Source: Ardenticatenaceae bacterium
Lineage (GTDB): Bacteria; Chloroflexota; Anaerolineae; Promineifilales; Promineifilaceae
DNA length: 64,000 nucleotides
Direction of reading: 5' to 3'
Assembly (NCBI GenBank): GCA_020634565.1
Contig: JACKBN010000021.1
Span: 15,443 to 79,442, forward strand
A model generated the notes under the pieces. That model searched no databases. It was not told the origin of the DNA and saw only the letters and a program-made list of their open reading frames with translations. The position numbers were made by a program, and so were the translations under genes. Below, piece after piece: positions 50,972-58,717 of this stretch; position 1 is the stretch's first letter; every line of letters begins with the position of its first letter.

Positions 50972-51402
50972 TTGATTGGCTCAGCCACCGTTATCGTGCC
51001 ATCTGGCTGAATGTGAATTTGTTGGTCTGTGTGGAGTGCCGCATACGCTTCTGGCGTTAAGACAAGCACGGGCGGCGATTGATCGTATATTTCCTGAGCC
51101 ACAGCCGCACCCAACGCCAAAATCCCATCTGTTTCTGACGTAATAATTGCCGCTGGCGCTTTGCCTTGCCGGACAGCTTCCAGCAAGATGCTGCTGGCGC
51201 TGCTGGAGCCACGCCCTGACGGTAAGACGAGCACGCAGTCGGTAACGATTTGGCCTGCTTGTGGGTGTCGCTTGTCAATAATTTCGCCGGTTTCCGGGTT
51301 GAGGCCACCCCACAGGCTCAGCGGTTCTGTTAAAACCAGGGCTTTGCCAACGGCCGTACCTGCTACCAACGCCCTTGCCAGAAATGTTTGCTCAATCTCC
51401 AA
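50968..51402 (-). CDS. Aconitase X small (swivel) subunit
   Basis: 144-residue swivel domain (DUF126 type). Characteristic sequence is GLNPETGEIIDKRHPQAGQ, VLPSGRGSSSASSILLEAVR and AAIITSETDGILALGA. With the large subunit it forms a [Fe-S] dehydratase; characterised members act as mevalonate-5-phosphate dehydratase in archaea or as cis-3-hydroxyproline dehydratase in bacteria. Which applies here is not clear. The large-subunit gene lies directly upstream after a 64-bp gap holding a perfect hairpin. Confidence 0.92.
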   Translation of the reverse strand: MEIEQTFLARALVAGTAVGKALVLTEPLSLWGGLNPETGEIIDKRHPQAGQIVTDCVLVLPSGRGSSSASSILLEAVRQGKAPAAIITSETDGILALGAAVAQEIYDQSPPVLVLTPEAYAALHTDQQIHIQPDGTITVAEPIN

Positions 51403-51416
51403 TCTTTAATCTCCAA
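51386..51416. repeat. CCAATCTCC words
   Basis: CTCAATCTCCAATCTTTAATCTCC on the plus strand overlaps the first codons of the AcnX small subunit (minus strand start at 51402). It matches the words of the element at 46228-46296 but lacks the facing arm. Confidence 0.5.
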
Positions 51417-51424
51417 GCTTGGTA

Positions 51425-51455
51425 TTTCCCCGGAAACTCCAAGTTTCCGGGGAAA
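51425..51455. terminator. Perfect 13-bp hairpin between AcnX subunit genes
   Basis: TTTCCCCGGAAAC (51425-51437) and its exact complement (51443-51455) surround the loop TCCAA. No long T-run follows on the minus strand, so it could be a processing or stabilising hairpin that sets the ratio of the two subunits rather than a full terminator. Confidence 0.6.
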
Positions 51456-51466
51456 TGTGTGTCCTT

Positions 51467-52732
51467 CTAATTGTCTGCCCAAAGCGACTTGTCGCGCCAA
51501 ACTTCACCCTGTGCCGCTGAGCGCACGCACTCTTCCAGACTGCCAAAAATCACTTCCAGGCCGATGTTGCCGGGAGAGTAATGGGCAAACTTGCCGGAGT
51601 TGGTCATCAGCACGCCATGCTGGCGCACGATGGGCGTGACCACAACGCAGGTGTCTACGATGACGCGCACGCGGGCGGCGCGCAGTTGCTCAAGCCAGCC
51701 ACGCTGTTGCAGCGCGCCCAGCGCTAGCCGGTTGGTGCACACAATAAAATCAACTTTGGGATGCGGCGGATATTTTTCGATGAGCGGCAGCAGCTTTTCA
51801 AACTCTGCCAGCGAAAAATGGGGGCTGCCGAGGGCGACAACGCCGATACGGCCGTCTTCAACCGTGGCCAATTTGCTCAGCGTACCGCGAATTTCAGCCA
51901 TCGTTACGGTGCGTTCTGCGGCGGGGGGCTGATTTTGCAGCGCGTCGGTCAGGGTCGGCGCTTCGGGCGTTACCCCAACGGCGTGAAACAAGGCTACTGC
52001 GCCGGATGAAGCCGCCGCTGCGCCCAACGCTTTGAGCTGATCCTCGGTCGTTTCGGGTGGCAAACCCACGATGACGGGAATCTGGTTTTGGCTGTTGGCT
52101 CCGATGAAGTAGCCCAGCACCGGAAAGAAAACATCTTCGTGTAGCAAATCTGCGGGGATGTCGTTGAGGTGGAACACAATCTGGCCACGCCGGTTCTCTG
52201 GCAGATGCAGACCCACCGCAGGCGCGCGCCCCGTTAGCGCGGCGCAGATGTCGATGAAGTCGCCGTACCGGTTGGTGCGAGCGCCCAAAACGGAGTTGGC
52301 AAAGACGATGGCGTTACTCTCGGCCCAGGCGATTTGGCTGCCGAAGGCGGGACGGTGCATGGCCTGATAGGGAGCGCAGGTCCAAATCGGGGCGCAGCCC
52401 ATCTGTTGGTAGGCGGCCATCAGGCGAGTGGCGCGGTCAGCCAGATCGGCCGTGCCCTGGAATTGATCCGGATGCATCAAATCTATTGCGCCGACATTAA
52501 GGGTGGTAGGCACGCGCACCTGCGCCCCGCCAGCTACCAGCCGCTCGGCAAAATCCAGGCCAGATTGGCCGTGGTAGAGGCATCCGTCAATGTGGGCAGA
52601 TTCGATGTCGAGCAGTTCGGTGGCGCCGTAGACGTTGGCCATTGTGCTTAAAATGCGCATAGCCATTTTAGTGGCCTCGCCAAATTCGCCGTTGAGCATG
52701 GCCTGGTCTTGAGGGGAGAGGGTTAAAGTCAT
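51467..52732 (-). CDS. Aconitase X catalytic (large) subunit
   Basis: 421 residues, DUF521/AcnX catalytic domain. Family motifs include LDIESAHIDGCLYHGQSGLDFAE, GCAPIWTCAPYQ, ESNAIVFANSVLGARTNRYGDFIDICAALTGRAP and a late VDTCVVVTP. The Cys residues around 113-119 and in VDTC are candidates for Fe-S ligands. Works with the separately encoded swivel subunit downstream. Reaction could be mevalonate-5-phosphate dehydration or hydroxyproline dehydration; neighbouring genes do not decide. Confidence 0.92.
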   Translation of the reverse strand: MTLTLSPQDQAMLNGEFGEATKMAMRILSTMANVYGATELLDIESAHIDGCLYHGQSGLDFAERLVAGGAQVRVPTTLNVGAIDLMHPDQFQGTADLADRATRLMAAYQQMGCAPIWTCAPYQAMHRPAFGSQIAWAESNAIVFANSVLGARTNRYGDFIDICAALTGRAPAVGLHLPENRRGQIVFHLNDIPADLLHEDVFFPVLGYFIGANSQNQIPVIVGLPPETTEDQLKALGAAAASSGAVALFHAVGVTPEAPTLTDALQNQPPAAERTVTMAEIRGTLSKLATVEDGRIGVVALGSPHFSLAEFEKLLPLIEKYPPHPKVDFIVCTNRLALGALQQRGWLEQLRAARVRVIVDTCVVVTPIVRQHGVLMTNSGKFAHYSPGNIGLEVIFGSLEECVRSAAQGEVWRDKSLWADN

Positions 52733-52735
52733 TAG

Positions 52736-52846
52736 TAATTGGGTAATTTGGGAACGCAGAGTTACGCGGAGAACCGCCCACGGGCGCAGAGATTTTATGT
52801 TTTTCTCTGTGAACCTCTGTGTCTCCTCAGCGCATCTCTGCGTTCC
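52736..52846. repeat. Composite repeat: AATTGGG words and CGCAGAG inverted repeat
   Basis: AGTAATTGGGTAATTTGGG is joined to an inverted repeat bounded by GGAACGCAGAG (52751-52761) and CTCTGCGTTCC (52836-52846). Inside are GTTACGCGGAG, GGCGCAGAG, CTCTGTGAACC and TCTGTGTCTCC. The CGCAGAG/CTCTGTG words resemble intergenic repeats reported in many unrelated genomes. The element fills the gap upstream of the AcnX large-subunit gene. Confidence 0.75.
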
Positions 52847-52855
52847 GCTTTTCTC

Positions 52856-53635
52856 TTACAATTTACTTTTGATGAGGTTTTGCACGGCCGTTTCAAAGCG
52901 TGTGTCTGGATTAAAATCGAGATGCAGGCGTTGGACGACGGCCGTTCTTGCATTCAAGTACGCTTGCAGCAGGTTGGCTAAATGAACGGCCGTTCCCTGC
53001 GGGTCTTGGTGACTAAACTGGGCACGCAGCAGTGGGGCGCGGGCGGGATCTTCGGGCGGCAAAATGTGCAGCAGGGAGGGCAGCGTGAAGTGCAGCAGCT
53101 CCAGGTAGATGGTGAATGGCTTGTCGCCATCGCCTCGCAGCAGCAGACGATAGGTGTCCCACAGCATAATCCAGAAACGCTCGTCCAGCGCGGTGAGTTC
53201 GGTGGCCGTCAGGCGGGGTTGCGGCATGAGGGCGCGGCCACAGTCGGCCTGATACTGCTCAGCCCAGCCGTTGCGGTCCTTCAAGATGCGAATGTCGCGA
53301 TCCCACGGATTGGGTTCCAGCTCGGCTTGCAGTTCGTAGCGATAGTCGGCTTTGGTGCCGTTGCTGTAAAGGGCGATGTGGAAATACGGCCGTACATGTT
53401 CCCCATCAAAAGATTTGGCGGGCACGTACTGCATCACCGACTGCACAAACTCCCGCCGCTGCCGCCAGGCGCGCTCGCGGGCCGCTTCATCGGCAAACAC
53501 CAGGGCCACGTCCATGTCGGAATAGGCGTCGTTTTCACGACGGCCGTATGACCCCGACAAAAAGCAGGCCACAATGTCGCCTTCACTCATAACGCGCTGC
53601 TGCAAACGCACCAGCACGCGATCTTGTTCAAACAT
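52856..53635 (-). CDS. Nucleotidyltransferase-domain protein (MNT/aminoglycoside-type)
   Basis: 259 residues. The N-terminal nucleotidyltransferase motif is ACFLSGSYGRRENDAYSDMDVALVF, giving GS...DxD with Asp residues near 41 and 43. The C-terminal part is helical, like the four-helix region of aminoglycoside or lincosamide nucleotidyltransferases. The substrate is unknown and no antitoxin-like HEPN gene is adjacent. A TATAAT 36 bases upstream (53668-53673, minus strand) with a GGGG/CCCC hairpin between suggests its own promoter. Five ACGGCCGT copies lie in the gene, three of them within 105 bp near its 3' end. Confidence 0.82.
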   Translation of the reverse strand: MFEQDRVLVRLQQRVMSEGDIVACFLSGSYGRRENDAYSDMDVALVFADEAARERAWRQRREFVQSVMQYVPAKSFDGEHVRPYFHIALYSNGTKADYRYELQAELEPNPWDRDIRILKDRNGWAEQYQADCGRALMPQPRLTATELTALDERFWIMLWDTYRLLLRGDGDKPFTIYLELLHFTLPSLLHILPPEDPARAPLLRAQFSHQDPQGTAVHLANLLQAYLNARTAVVQRLHLDFNPDTRFETAVQNLIKSKL

Positions 53636-53689
53636 CTATCAATCCCCAGGCAAAATAATTTGGGGCGATTATACCGATTTCTCGTAAAT

Positions 53690-55351
53690 TTACTTCTTAA
53701 TGATGGGCAGCCACAGCTCGCTGCGGCATTGGGCGGAGGTATGCACTTTGCCTGTGCCAACTGTGTTTCGTTTGTAGGTAAACGGCTGGTTGATTTTTGC
53801 GCCGCTGATGAAGTATTGCCCTTGCAAGACCAGGCGAAGCTCGTCCCCTTTGCGGAAGTAGGTGGCTGACGGTTCAAATTGCAGTTCCATTTTGGCAATC
53901 TCGCCCTTTTGCAGCGGCTTGAGGATCGCAAAGTCATGCTCTGGTGCGTAGGGCGTGCTTAATGTTTCGTTGACTGTGCGCAGGGCTACCCGTTGGGCGG
54001 TTTTGGTGACGATGTCGTTGGGGAAGCCATAGGTGCCGTCGAAGTTAACTTCTTTGCCGTCGTGGAACTTTTGGATTCCGGCAAAGATGTTGGCATCGTC
54101 ACAACCATCGAGTTCGATGTAGAGGACCAGTTTCAAAGGCCCAACCACTTCGGTGTCACGCTTAAAAATGTAGGTGTATTGCAGACGGCCGTTTGCCAGT
54201 TCAAATGTTGCTGTTGCGTCAGGTAGCTCTGGCGTGCTGGACAGGATACCATTTTGACCATCCAGGTAAAACGGCGTCCAGACCACATTTTCTGGTGGCC
54301 ACTGATTTTCGTAACGAACCTCTTTGACTTCATCGCCAAACTCGTGGATTTCCAGACGCACTTTGGGATGTTGCCGCATGCCGTTGTCTTCACCTTTTAG
54401 GAAGTGGTCGAAGAATTTGAGCATGAGCGCATTGACTTCGGCACTGTAGTAAGCCGTCCACTCGCCGCCGCGATGGGTGTAGAGCCATTTGTGTGCCGAA
54501 CCTGCCCGCTCGTAAACACGCTGGCTGCCGCGAGTGTGCATCATTTGCGAGGCAAAGCTAATGCAGTTCAGCATGGGCACCGTGATTTTCTCAAAGTCGG
54601 CAACAAAAGATTGCCACCATTCATCCCTGGTTGGCCGGTCGCGTTGTTGTTTGCCCATGTCAAAACCGTCGCCAAAGGTTTGCAGTCGGCTAAAGAGAAA
54701 AGGCGTGAAGCCAACTTCCATCACCCCGCCGGGATAAAACCAATCTTTGTAGAGGTCTGACACGCCTTCCCAAGGAATAATCGCTTTAAGATGCGGTGGG
54801 TTCAGAGCTGCCACTCTGTATTGGTTGATTGCCAGATACGACACGCCAAGCAAGCCAACATGGCCATTGGACCAGGGCTGGACGGCAGCCCACTCAATTG
54901 CGTCGTAAATATCTTCAATTTCTTCTTCGCCAAAATAGACCTGCGGCTCTTTGCTTTTGGGCGACAGCCCAAAGCCCCGTTTGTCGATATTGATGACCGC
55001 GTACCCATTTGCGGCCCAAAAATCGGGGTCAGGGGCTTCAAAGCTGGTCTCGTTGGAGAAGCTAATCTGTCCTGGCTGGCGGGCTAGACGTAGCTGGATG
55101 TGCATGTAGCCATCTTTGCAAAGCACGTCTTTACGTGCTGGATGCAATGAAACGATGGCAGCAAACGCTCCTGCATAAGCGGGCATGTAGATGTTGGCGC
55201 TCAGGTAGCTGCCATCGCGGGTGGGAATGTGGACATCGCGCAAAATCTTGATTGCCGGGCTAATCTCTTTAATCATCACATTGGGCGGCTTGATCAGGCT
55301 CCGAAGCTTGCGCAGGATTTGTTTAGGGGAGTTCTTTTTTTGGACAATCAT
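53690..55351 (-). CDS. CocE/NonD family alpha/beta hydrolase (S15-like)
   Basis: 553 residues. The catalytic serine is in GHVGLLGVSYLAINQY, preceded by FWAANGYAVINIDKRGFGLS; a catalytic His is expected in LYTHRGGEW. The C-terminal jelly-roll domain (about 350-550, with FEPSATYFRKGDELRLVLQ) is typical of X-Pro dipeptidyl-peptidase/cocaine-esterase relatives. No signal peptide is seen, so it is probably cytoplasmic. ATG at 55351, 19 bp after the HXXEE gene, places it in the TetR-led operon. Substrate unknown. Confidence 0.9.
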   Translation of the reverse strand: MIVQKKNSPKQILRKLRSLIKPPNVMIKEISPAIKILRDVHIPTRDGSYLSANIYMPAYAGAFAAIVSLHPARKDVLCKDGYMHIQLRLARQPGQISFSNETSFEAPDPDFWAANGYAVINIDKRGFGLSPKSKEPQVYFGEEEIEDIYDAIEWAAVQPWSNGHVGLLGVSYLAINQYRVAALNPPHLKAIIPWEGVSDLYKDWFYPGGVMEVGFTPFLFSRLQTFGDGFDMGKQQRDRPTRDEWWQSFVADFEKITVPMLNCISFASQMMHTRGSQRVYERAGSAHKWLYTHRGGEWTAYYSAEVNALMLKFFDHFLKGEDNGMRQHPKVRLEIHEFGDEVKEVRYENQWPPENVVWTPFYLDGQNGILSSTPELPDATATFELANGRLQYTYIFKRDTEVVGPLKLVLYIELDGCDDANIFAGIQKFHDGKEVNFDGTYGFPNDIVTKTAQRVALRTVNETLSTPYAPEHDFAILKPLQKGEIAKMELQFEPSATYFRKGDELRLVLQGQYFISGAKINQPFTYKRNTVGTGKVHTSAQCRSELWLPIIKK

Positions 55352-55370
55352 TTCGTGACTTCTTTGGTGG

Positions 55371-55979
55371 TTAAACGGCCGTTGCTGTACCATGCTTTTT
55401 GTAGAGCATCACACCAATAACCGGCAGGATCAGGTTAACTCCCAGACCAATCACCAGGTGAATGTTCAGGAAAATGTTGGGGAGGATGCCCTGATCGCTC
55501 AGGTAATATATTGACCAGGCCCCGACGGGGATATTTAACAGCAGGCTAATAATCAGGCCAGGGTTGTACAGTTTGTGTGCTTTGATACCCAGGCCGATGT
55601 GGGCCACGCCTGCAAAAAATGAGAAATAGGGAATCCACAATCCATACTGGTAATTTTGGATGGCGAGCAGACCAAACAGCGGCAAGATGATCCAAATCAG
55701 GATGACGTTGACGTTAAAGATGAAGTTTTCATCCACAGGTTTATCCGGGGTTTTCAGCTTGAAGATGTCCATATTGAAAAAACGGCCGAATCCGCCAGGA
55801 AAAATGTATTCCTCCGTTTCATGGAGCATGTAGAGCGGTGTTTGCAGAAGAAGCAGGAACAGGACGAAATCCGCCTCTTTAACAAAGGTAAATAGAAAAA
55901 TAAACAGGTAAATCGAGAGAATGAAGCCTACTTTGGCCCACTCTCGTTTAAGCCAATGGAAGTATGCGGTGAGAGACAT
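55371..55979 (-). CDS. HXXEE family membrane protein
   Basis: 202 residues with about six membrane segments and the signature MLHETEEYIFPGGFGRFF (His-x-x-Glu-Glu) in the first third. Function of the family is unknown; conserved His and Glu residues suggest metal or proton handling. It starts 12 bp after the TetR regulator gene and continues to the CocE hydrolase gene, so it is probably controlled by that regulator. The last codons hold an ACGGCCGT copy. Confidence 0.82.
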   Translation of the reverse strand: MSLTAYFHWLKREWAKVGFILSIYLFIFLFTFVKEADFVLFLLLLQTPLYMLHETEEYIFPGGFGRFFNMDIFKLKTPDKPVDENFIFNVNVILIWIILPLFGLLAIQNYQYGLWIPYFSFFAGVAHIGLGIKAHKLYNPGLIISLLLNIPVGAWSIYYLSDQGILPNIFLNIHLVIGLGVNLILPVIGVMLYKKHGTATAV

Positions 55980-55991
55980 TTTGACTCCTTG

Positions 55992-56582
55992 TTATTTTTC
56001 TGTGGGTTGCAGCGAGGCCAAAAAAATACGCACAAACTCATTGGTCATTGCTTCACAGGGGATGTTTGCCGGCAGCCGCTCCTGGATGGTGTGCATACCC
56101 ACCGCATAGCCAAAAAGCGCGCTCATGAAGGCTTGGGCCGTGATCTGTGGGTTTACAGCCCGCGCCTTGCCAGCATCTATCTGCACCTGGAAATAACGCT
56201 CAAGCAGTTCAATCATGGAGGCCGGATTTTGGGCAAGGGCGGCTTTCATCTCTGGGAAGTGGCTGGATTCAAACAGCAGCATGCGTATGGCGTCTTGCTG
56301 GGCCAGAAAAAAGTGCAGGGCGTGTTGGCTGATGAGGCGCAAATCTGCTGCCAGATCATGGGTTAGCTGTGCTTCAAGCAGTTCGATGTTTGGTCCACCG
56401 CCGATTTGGGGCAGGGCGGACCGAAAGAGCGTTTGTTTGTCGCCGAAATGACGGAAGAGGGTGACCTCGGCCACACCGGCTTTGGCCGCAATGGCCTGGG
56501 TGGTGGTGCGGGCGTAGCCTAATGTCTGAAACGATTCTGCGGCGGCTTCTAGGATGCGTTGGCGGGCATTTTCTTTAGCCAT
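55992..56582 (-). CDS. TetR family transcriptional regulator
   Basis: 196 residues. The DNA-binding domain reads ARQRILEAAAESFQTLGYARTTTQAIAAKAGVAEVTLFRHFGDKQTLF, the standard helix-turn-helix. The C-terminal ligand domain is helical. ATG at 56582 has AGGGA 7 bases upstream; the frame is open further but crosses the promoter. A perfect palindrome sits at the predicted transcription start of this gene, consistent with autorepression and control of the HXXEE and CocE genes behind it. Ligand unknown. Confidence 0.94.
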   Translation of the reverse strand: MAKENARQRILEAAAESFQTLGYARTTTQAIAAKAGVAEVTLFRHFGDKQTLFRSALPQIGGGPNIELLEAQLTHDLAADLRLISQHALHFFLAQQDAIRMLLFESSHFPEMKAALAQNPASMIELLERYFQVQIDAGKARAVNPQITAQAFMSALFGYAVGMHTIQERLPANIPCEAMTNEFVRIFLASLQPTEK

Positions 56583-56604
56583 TTTGGTCCCTTTTGCGTG
56601 AGAA

Positions 56605-56654
56605 ATGTTAGTAAGTACTAACATATATTCTAGTCGTTCCGTTGGGCTTGTCAA
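56605..56654 (-). promoter_or_regulatory. TetR-type operator overlapping a consensus promoter
   Basis: Minus strand: -35 TTGACA (56649-56654), 16-bp spacer, -10 TAGAAT (56627-56632). Just downstream, over the expected start site, lies ATGTTAGTA-AG-TACTAACAT (56605-56624), a perfect 9-bp-arm palindrome. It precedes the TetR gene by 22 bp and is the natural autorepression site. Confidence 0.8.
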
Positions 56655-56655
56655 G

Positions 56656-56685
56656 TCACAAACTGGTGGGTAAATCATGTATACT
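56656..56685 (+). promoter_or_regulatory. Candidate promoter of the DUF4332 gene
   Basis: TATACT (56680-56685) stands 43 bp before the ATG at 56729, with TCACAA (56656-56661) as a weak -35 at 18 bp. It is back-to-back with the TetR promoter. Confidence 0.4.
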
Positions 56686-56728
56686 GTGAGCAGTAATCCA
56701 TGTGCTTTTTTAACGAGAGTTGGTGCCG

Positions 56729-57427
56729 ATGGACGAGCGTGGGTTTAGACAATTCTTGAAGAAAGCGGGCAAAAAACCCCATGTGGTGGATGGCTTGGTG
56801 AGAGGAGTGGAAACGGCAGTTGCCCACTTTACCACCACACACCAAACGGGTCTAGATGAGGTGACGCCACCGTTGCTGCAAGCGTACGGCGAGTTGCTGC
56901 CACGTAAAGAGGCGAAGGCGCAAATGCGTGCCCTGGGCTTGTACTACAAGTTTGTTGGTAATGAACGCTTGGCCAAGGTAGCCGGGCAAATTCGGGAGGC
57001 AGGCATTGCCCAGACGCGGCGCACTTTTAAGCTGGCTGAATTTCGTGGCGTTAACCAGGCGGATGTAGCCAAACTGGCGGCACAGGGCATTGTGACGGTC
57101 GAGGAAATGCTTGCGGCTGGAAAAACGCCGCAGGAGCGACAGCAGTTGGCCGAGCAAACCGGCATTGCCTCAGAAACGATTCTGGAATTGGTGAAGTTGT
57201 CTGATTTGGCGCGGTTGGGAGCCGTGCGGGCGGTACGGGCACGACTGTATTACGAGGCTGGGCTGGATACACCAGATAAGTTTGTCGGCTGGGACCCGGA
57301 AGCCCTGCGCCAGAAGCTCATCGACTTTGTGGCCAAAACTGGCTTTGACGGCATTGCGCCGCTGCCCAAGGAACTGCGTCACGCGATTGCTGATGCTGAA
57401 AAGTTGCCGAAAATTGTGAGGTACTAG
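56729..57427 (+). CDS. DUF4332-like helix-hairpin-helix protein
   Basis: 232 residues, soluble. The C-terminal two thirds carry the DUF4332 pattern: FRGVNQADVAKLAAQGIVTVEEMLAAG, RQQLAEQTGIASETILELVKLSDLARL and ARLYYEAGLDTPDKFV. These are tandem HhH-type repeats. The N-terminal helical part (about 1-85) has no match. ATG at 56729 with GAGAG upstream. This is the third HhH-type protein in the window, apart from the two at 49529-50971. Confidence 0.8.
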   Translation: MDERGFRQFLKKAGKKPHVVDGLVRGVETAVAHFTTTHQTGLDEVTPPLLQAYGELLPRKEAKAQMRALGLYYKFVGNERLAKVAGQIREAGIAQTRRTFKLAEFRGVNQADVAKLAAQGIVTVEEMLAAGKTPQERQQLAEQTGIASETILELVKLSDLARLGAVRAVRARLYYEAGLDTPDKFVGWDPEALRQKLIDFVAKTGFDGIAPLPKELRHAIADAEKLPKIVRY

Positions 57428-57500
57428 GCGAGAAACGGCCGTTTCCCCTGCATCCCCCTTAAGTCCTTTAAAAATTCATAAACAAATTTCCGTTTCGGTA

Positions 57501-57506
57501 TATAAT
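57501..57506 (+). promoter_or_regulatory. Consensus -10 box before the alcohol dehydrogenase gene
   Basis: TATAAT at 57501-57506 lies 44 bp before the GTG start at 57551, with no good -35 at normal spacing. The region 57428-57500 also holds an AACGGCCGTT copy (57433). Confidence 0.4.
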
Positions 57507-57550
57507 CTTGTTGTAGTCGGTTCATTTTACAATGCCAAAGGAGTTTGGAA

Positions 57551-58717
57551 GTGCCCCCTCAGTCTCAGTTTGACTTGCGCAAGTTTGTGGCTCCAGAGTT
57601 TGTTTTTGGTGTCGGGGCTCGCTTTTTAGCCGGGCAGTACGCCCATAACTTTGGCGCGCGTAAAGTTTTGATTGTGACAGATCCGGGCGTAACGGCCGTT
57701 GGGTGGACAGATGACATCAAGCAAAGCCTGGATGCCTATCGGATACCTTACACCGTCTTCGACAAAGTATCACCAAACCCCCGCACACACGAAGTAATGC
57801 TCGGAGCCGAGCTGTATCGCCGCGAAAAGTGCAACGTCATTGTTGCCGTCGGTGGTGGCAGCCCCCTTGATTGTGCCAAAGGCATTGGGATTGTTTGCTC
57901 AAACAATCAGGATATTCTGGCGTTCGAGGGCATTGATCAGGTGGAAATGCCCATTCCGCCCCTCATTTGCATCCCCACGACGGGAGGCACCGCCGCCGAT
58001 GTCTCGCAGTTTGCCATCATTCTAAACCAGGAAGAGCGGGTAAAGTTTGCCATCATTAGCAAAGCCGTCATCCCCGATGCCGCCCTGGTTGACCCCGAAA
58101 CGCTAACCACCATGGATCCGTACCTTTCAGCTTGTACGGGTATTGATGCCCTGGCCCACGGCATCGAGGCGTTTGTTTCCAATGCCCATTCGCCATTTAC
58201 CGACATGCACGCATTGGAGGCGATCCGTTTGATTTCCTCCAATCTTGAAGCCTCGGTCAACAATCCCCTGGATTTGAGTCTGCGAGAGTTGATTATGCAG
58301 GGCAGCCTGGAAGCAGGGTTGGCGTTTTCCAATGCCAGCCTGGGGGCGGTTCATGCCATGGCTCACAGTTTGGGAGGGTATTTGGATTTGCCGCATGGTG
58401 AATGCAATGCCATATTGCTGCCCCATGTTTTTGCCTACAACTACAAGGTATCGGCAGATCGCTACCGCCTGGTGGGTGAGGCGATGGGGCTGGACATGCG
58501 GGGCATGAACACCAAAACGCAAAAGCAGGTGGTCTTTGCGGAATTCGAGCGGCTGCGGCGCGCGGTTAAAATTGAACACACTTTGGAGGATGTGGGGGTA
58601 CACCTGTCCGACATTCCTACTCTGGCGGACAAAGCGATCAAGGATGCTTGCATGGTTACCAATCCGCGACAGCCTACCCGGCGAGACATTGAGGTTGTCT
58701 ATGAAGAAGCCCTCTGA
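57551..58717 (+). CDS. Iron-containing alcohol dehydrogenase
   Basis: 388-residue group III alcohol dehydrogenase. NAD(P)-binding GGGSPLDCAKGIG, the PTTGGTAADVSQFA region, and metal ligands in DALAHGIEAFVS, GAVHAMAHSLGGYLDLPHGECNAILLPHV are complete. Members oxidise or reduce short alcohols, 1,3-propanediol or lactaldehyde; substrate cannot be read here. GTG at 57551 is supported by AAGGAG at 57538-57543. The gene overlaps the following histidine kinase by 17 bp, so alcohol metabolism and the sensor may be linked. Confidence 0.93.
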   Translation: MPPQSQFDLRKFVAPEFVFGVGARFLAGQYAHNFGARKVLIVTDPGVTAVGWTDDIKQSLDAYRIPYTVFDKVSPNPRTHEVMLGAELYRREKCNVIVAVGGGSPLDCAKGIGIVCSNNQDILAFEGIDQVEMPIPPLICIPTTGGTAADVSQFAIILNQEERVKFAIISKAVIPDAALVDPETLTTMDPYLSACTGIDALAHGIEAFVSNAHSPFTDMHALEAIRLISSNLEASVNNPLDLSLRELIMQGSLEAGLAFSNASLGAVHAMAHSLGGYLDLPHGECNAILLPHVFAYNYKVSADRYRLVGEAMGLDMRGMNTKTQKQVVFAEFERLRRAVKIEHTLEDVGVHLSDIPTLADKAIKDACMVTNPRQPTRRDIEVVYEEAL

